DNA from: Phocaeicola_A sp963625535
Lineage (GTDB): Bacteria; Bacteroidota; Bacteroidia; Bacteroidales; Bacteroidaceae
Assembly: GCA_963625535.1 (NCBI GenBank)
Contig: CAVFUK010000123.1
Location: 1-54,300 of the forward strand
DNA length: 54,300 nucleotides
Direction of reading: 5' to 3'
This document shows positions 50,749 through 54,300 of the stretch, piece by piece. Within the stretch, counting starts at the first letter, position 1. The number at the start of each line of letters is the position of its first letter. The notes under the pieces were generated by a model. That model had not been told where the DNA came from and did no database searches. It was given only the letters and a program-made list of their open reading frames with translations. A program made the translations under genes and the position numbers.

Positions 50749-52260
50749 ATGAATAATTTGACTCTCTCCATAACAACCATAGGTGATTTGCTGTTGAACG
50801 AGAAAATCACCAGGGACATGAGGAATGGAAAGCCGATAGAGAATGTGCGGCTTACCATCCCCGAATATCAACGTCCCTATAAATGGACGGCCCGAAACGC
50901 TATACAGCTGCTCGACGATATACTGGAAGCCCGGAACGTCAACAAGGAAGTCTACCGGGTAGGTACACTCATCCTCCATAAGCACATTAATGATGATAAG
51001 TCAGAGCAGTACAACATCGTGGACGGTCAGCAGCGGGTCATCACATTCAGCTTGTTGCTCCATGCATTGTATGAATTAGACAGAACTGAGGAAACGGACA
51101 TTAAGTTCCTTCATCAACAAGTGTTCAATAATCAATATAGCCGTCGCAATATCCCCAACAACTACAATGCATTCAAGCGCAGAACGTACAAGAGCGCTGA
51201 TGACGACGACAATATCGATCACGTCAGAGACATGGAACGCTTGAGGAAATACATCGAACAACGGTGTGAGCTGATTGTGGTCATTACCGATGACCTGTCG
51301 GAGGCCTTCCAGTTCTTCGACTCACAGAACGCTCGGGGCAAGGCCCTCTATCCCCACGACTTACTGAAAGCGTATCACTTGCGTGAGATGTCGGACATCG
51401 ATCCCGATGATATCGAGAAGATTGTGAAGGAGTGGGAGAAGATTCCCCAAAACGAGTTGGCCGTATTCTTTAACGACTACCTGTATCGCATCAAGGAGTG
51501 GGCGAATGGAAACTGGGCCTATAAGCTCAGCGAACAAAACATCTACAAGTTTAAGGGTATCAGCAAAGCCGCTCGCACACCCTATGCCCAGTTCTACAAG
51601 AGCGCGTACTCTTATGCCGCGTACATCAACGCTTCCGCAATGCCTTTCGTGTCGGGCATAAGGGAAGTGAACGCCTTTCAGCTCAACACACCCATCGTCG
51701 CTGGTAAACCGTTCTTCGACTTTACCAAGCACTACTATGGCATACTGAAGGACATACAGGATAACAGTCAGTACGAAGGGTTCTACATCAAGGGGAATGT
51801 CATAGTGAAGACCCTCGACACCTACTTCAATAGAGGAGTCGGGAACCGGATTACCCGATTGCTGTTCGATACTTCCCTGCTCCTGTATGTCGACCGCTTC
51901 TGCCCGGCCACCTACCCAACGAAGGTCGATACGGAACTCTTTGAGCAATTCGTTGTCTATGCTTTCATTTGGGCCTACTCCCTGCGTGCCCAGTATTCCC
52001 ACCTAGGTTGGCAATCGGCCCAGAACTATGTGCTCGAGAAGGACGATAAGCAAATTAATGCGTTGAACATCTATAAACTCATCTCGGACTCGGACACGCC
52101 TGTGTCTCTGTTGAGCGCTTTGGCGGATGTGCTTAGTCCGTTGACTAAACAATCTGTAAGTCATAAGGTGTACAAGGATGAAGATAAAATAGACCTAAAG
52201 GAGGACGATATCTACATGAACTATCTTTACTTCTTTAAAGCAAATCATTTCTATAAATAA
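50749..52260 (+). CDS. DUF262 (GmrS-like) protein without an HNH domain
   Basis: 503 residues from the ATG at 50749, downstream of the promoter. All DUF262 motifs are present: IPEYQRPYKW near 48-57, VDGQQRVITF with Asp92, and the SQNARGKALYPHDLLKAYHL stretch near 195-214. DUF262 is the ParB/sulfiredoxin-like NTP-binding domain of GmrS, DndB-like and SspE/BrxU-like phage-defence proteins. The C-terminal half (about 230-503) is helical and has no DUF1524 HNH motif, so this protein may lack nuclease activity. It is 7 bp from the next gene and must be co-expressed with it. Confidence 0.85.
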   Translation: MNNLTLSITTIGDLLLNEKITRDMRNGKPIENVRLTIPEYQRPYKWTARNAIQLLDDILEARNVNKEVYRVGTLILHKHINDDKSEQYNIVDGQQRVITFSLLLHALYELDRTEETDIKFLHQQVFNNQYSRRNIPNNYNAFKRRTYKSADDDDNIDHVRDMERLRKYIEQRCELIVVITDDLSEAFQFFDSQNARGKALYPHDLLKAYHLREMSDIDPDDIEKIVKEWEKIPQNELAVFFNDYLYRIKEWANGNWAYKLSEQNIYKFKGISKAARTPYAQFYKSAYSYAAYINASAMPFVSGIREVNAFQLNTPIVAGKPFFDFTKHYYGILKDIQDNSQYEGFYIKGNVIVKTLDTYFNRGVGNRITRLLFDTSLLLYVDRFCPATYPTKVDTELFEQFVVYAFIWAYSLRAQYSHLGWQSAQNYVLEKDDKQINALNIYKLISDSDTPVSLLSALADVLSPLTKQSVSHKVYKDEDKIDLKEDDIYMNYLYFFKANHFYK

Positions 52261-52267
52261 TGGAGCT

Positions 52268-54300
52268 ATGGACAAGGCAATACCTCTCGAAGAGTGCTCG
52301 ATAAACCAGATTTATCTGGAGAGTCAGGAACCTAAGACCTATGTGATTCCTGTATATCAGCGCAACTATGCCTGGGAAGAAGATGAAATAGCGGCGTTGA
52401 TAAAAGACGTGCACGATTCTTTCCGAAAGGATAAGGGCGCACCCTATTACATAGGAACGCTGGTGACCTACAAACGGGGCGATAGCGAATATGAGGTAAT
52501 TGACGGTCAGCAGCGCCTTACTACTATTTACATCATTCTTAAGGTCTTGGGCGTAAAGAACTTTAGTAACAAGCTGACCTACAGTGCGCGCAAGGTGTCG
52601 GCCTCTACCATAGAGAAGCTCGATAGCTTCCCCGATTTGGGTGAGGCTGTCGACCAAGGCATAAGGAATGGGTATAAGTTCGCCGAAAATGCAATTCGTG
52701 AGAAAGTGGGTGAGAAAGAACGTGAGGAGTTTACCCGTTATTTCCTTCATGAGGTGCATCTTATTCACTACCTCGTGCCGAAGGATGTCGACTTGAACCA
52801 CTACTTCGAGGTGATGAACTCTCGTGGCGAGCAATTGGAGAAGCATGAGATTGTAAAGTCCCTCTTGGGTCAGAATCTGGGTAACGAGGAGCTGTCGACG
52901 TTCAGCCGTATATGGGAGGCTTGCAGTGAGATGAATATCTACATACAGCAAGTCTTTCCACGGAATGAAGTCTTTGGGCACGAATTAAAGGACTTTATGA
53001 TACATAGTTTCGATGAAATTCCTCAACAAGATGGGCAGGAAGGAAAAGATACCATCCTCAATCTGCTGAGTCAGGCGGTAGAAAAGGAGAAGGAGGACTC
53101 CACCATAGAACAGACCGATAGGTTTCAACCCATCATGGACTTCCCTAATTTCCTGCTGATTGTACTGAAGCTCACTAGGATGAAGGATAAGAAATTCAAC
53201 CCTGTTGAGTTCGCGCTCGACGATAAGGAGCTGCTGAATGAGTTTACCAAAGCCTTGGATGAGGTTGAGGACAAGACCGAGTTCACACAGAGATTTGCAT
53301 TCAATCTGCTGAAGTCGAAATACCTCTTGGATAATTACGTCGTCCATCATGCGCTGAGCGACAAGGAGCTGTCGGGTGACAATCCCTGGAAACTGCAGTA
53401 TTACTATCAGGAAACAACGAAGAAGAGCTATCCTAAGAATATAGCAGGCATGACGGAAGCCCAGAAAGAACTTGTGCATTTGCTATCGATGTTTGAGGTG
53501 TCGTTCACTCCCAAACAGAGGAAGAACTATCTGTTTTATTGTCTCATGTATCTATTCGATAATATGGGAGACACAGAAGGCTATCTCGATTTCCTGCGAT
53601 GGCTCGCCGACAAGTACTTCTTTGATGTCTACCTCAACAAGGAATGTTTGAATGAACGGAACGTGCCTCGCCCCAATGCCTTTGACAATGTCTTGCTGAA
53701 GAATCGAAGATTGCAGTTTGAGAAAGTCGGAATGGATGGAATAGATTACAAGGCAGCCTTTAAGGATATATATAGGCCAGGACGGTCGGACATTCCGTTG
53801 TTTGTATTCAATTATACGGATTTTATGATATGGGCGATATATTCAGATACCTTGAGAGGCAATAAAAGTAAGAAAGGGTCGGGGGAGCGAAAGGAGTTCT
53901 TTGACGCGCTCGGGTGTAGCGACTTTGAGCTCGACCCGTTCAACAACTTCTATTTCTCGCGTACCAGAAAGAGTTTGGAACATTATTATCCTCAAGCAAA
54001 GGCGGTAAAGGACGAGGATGCGTCTGAGTGTGCGCTTGGCGTGTCGCAGATAAACTGTTTCGGCAACTTCGCGATGATTGGCTCCGAAGCGAACAGCTCA
54101 GGTTCGAACTGGGACCCGAAGGCGAAGCTTGAACACTATGCCGATGGCAAGTCTGACCCCATAAGTGTGGCTTCCCTCAAGTTTAGAATCATGCTGCAGA
54201 CGTGCCTAGATAACCATAAGTCTATATTGAATGGTGTCCTGGATAGGCCCAAAGGCATGGAATGGAACTCCTCGGACATCCGACGGCATCAGGAGAAGAT
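52268..54300 (+). CDS. DUF262-DUF1524 (GmrSD-like) nuclease, 3' end beyond window
   Basis: The ATG at 52268 opens a frame that runs to the window edge without a stop (677 codons seen). N-terminal DUF262: IPVYQRNYAWEEDEI near 28-42, IDGQQRLTT with Asp79, and VMNSRGEQLEKHEIVKSLL near 183-201. The far part carries a DUF1524 HNH-type nuclease signature, LEHYYPQ (His572) followed by INCFGNFAMI (595-604) and a SNWDPKAK stretch. Fused DUF262-DUF1524 proteins are the single-chain form of the type IV restriction enzyme GmrSD, which cuts modified phage DNA using NTP. So this pair is probably an antiviral system; the partner DUF262 protein is an unusual addition. Confidence 0.85.
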   Translation, partial: MDKAIPLEECSINQIYLESQEPKTYVIPVYQRNYAWEEDEIAALIKDVHDSFRKDKGAPYYIGTLVTYKRGDSEYEVIDGQQRLTTIYIILKVLGVKNFSNKLTYSARKVSASTIEKLDSFPDLGEAVDQGIRNGYKFAENAIREKVGEKEREEFTRYFLHEVHLIHYLVPKDVDLNHYFEVMNSRGEQLEKHEIVKSLLGQNLGNEELSTFSRIWEACSEMNIYIQQVFPRNEVFGHELKDFMIHSFDEIPQQDGQEGKDTILNLLSQAVEKEKEDSTIEQTDRFQPIMDFPNFLLIVLKLTRMKDKKFNPVEFALDDKELLNEFTKALDEVEDKTEFTQRFAFNLLKSKYLLDNYVVHHALSDKELSGDNPWKLQYYYQETTKKSYPKNIAGMTEAQKELVHLLSMFEVSFTPKQRKNYLFYCLMYLFDNMGDTEGYLDFLRWLADKYFFDVYLNKECLNERNVPRPNAFDNVLLKNRRLQFEKVGMDGIDYKAAFKDIYRPGRSDIPLFVFNYTDFMIWAIYSDTLRGNKSKKGSGERKEFFDALGCSDFELDPFNNFYFSRTRKSLEHYYPQAKAVKDEDASECALGVSQINCFGNFAMIGSEANSSGSNWDPKAKLEHYADGKSDPISVASLKFRIMLQTCLDNHKSILNGVLDRPKGMEWNSSDIRRHQEK

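Noticed and set aside
1..54300. tRNA, rRNA, integrase or transposase genes
   Set aside because: None seen on either strand. The accessory look of 34.7-45.9 kb is therefore not explained by a recognisable integrated element inside the window.

Overview
The window comes from a member of the Bacteroidales, most likely a gut Bacteroidaceae or Prevotellaceae. The evidence is two SusC/SusD pairs, many lipoproteins with an acidic stretch after the lipid-modified cysteine, near-absence of Shine-Dalgarno sequences, and at least ten promoters carrying the Bacteroides -7 element TAnnTTTG. A rhamnose operon divergent from an arginine operon is, from memory, also the arrangement in Bacteroides thetaiotaomicron. 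Fifteen Ns at 35634-35648 show that the sequence is a scaffold.

Layout. 1-1004: 3' part of a GH28 pectinase. 1339-13901: a SusC/SusD locus with a DUF4843-type lipoprotein, a PKD-like lipoprotein and two tandem HExxH-type secreted metalloproteases, the second of which has lost its active site. 14026-18771 (minus): rhaBATD rhamnose catabolism. 19350-24668: arginine/proline operon argR, GNAT, argG, argC, argD, proC. 24801-34716: an M64 peptidase followed by four large surface-type lipoproteins. 34851-35855: a mosaic of gene fragments around the N gap. 35881-38522 (minus): a three-gene membrane/SPFH operon. 38623-43538 (minus): a second SusC/SusD pair. 43988-45445: an ATPase with a C-terminal nuclease-like domain, bracketed by copies of one palindromic module. 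45902-47866: a copper-type P-ATPase. 48112-50320: an HU-like regulator, a methyltransferase, a cobalamin adenosyltransferase and a small acidic protein. 50406-50549 (minus): a tiny antitoxin-like gene. 50749-54300: two DUF262 (GmrS-like) genes, the second with a DUF1524 HNH domain and running off the end.

The most notable system is at 26101-34716. The four lipoproteins carry the leukocidin/alpha-hemolysin signature (VGWKxxFNN followed by an aromatic/FNxG stretch, preceded by an alternating polar/apolar stem-like hairpin). They fall into two types arranged A-B-A-B, each A-B pair in its own transcription unit. This looks like a duplicated two-component pore-forming toxin module, but lipid-anchored and with large N- and C-terminal extensions. 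The first pair lies directly behind a secreted M64 metallopeptidase.

Other unusual points: a metalloprotease paralogue that is a predicted pseudoenzyme; a CopA-like ATPase without its nucleotide-binding domain; three unrelated intergenic arrays sharing a 21-22 bp period with near-palindromic units, each just downstream of a -7 element; and the duplicated module around the ATPase gene. The genes of the rhamnose and arginine operons look intact and ordinary.
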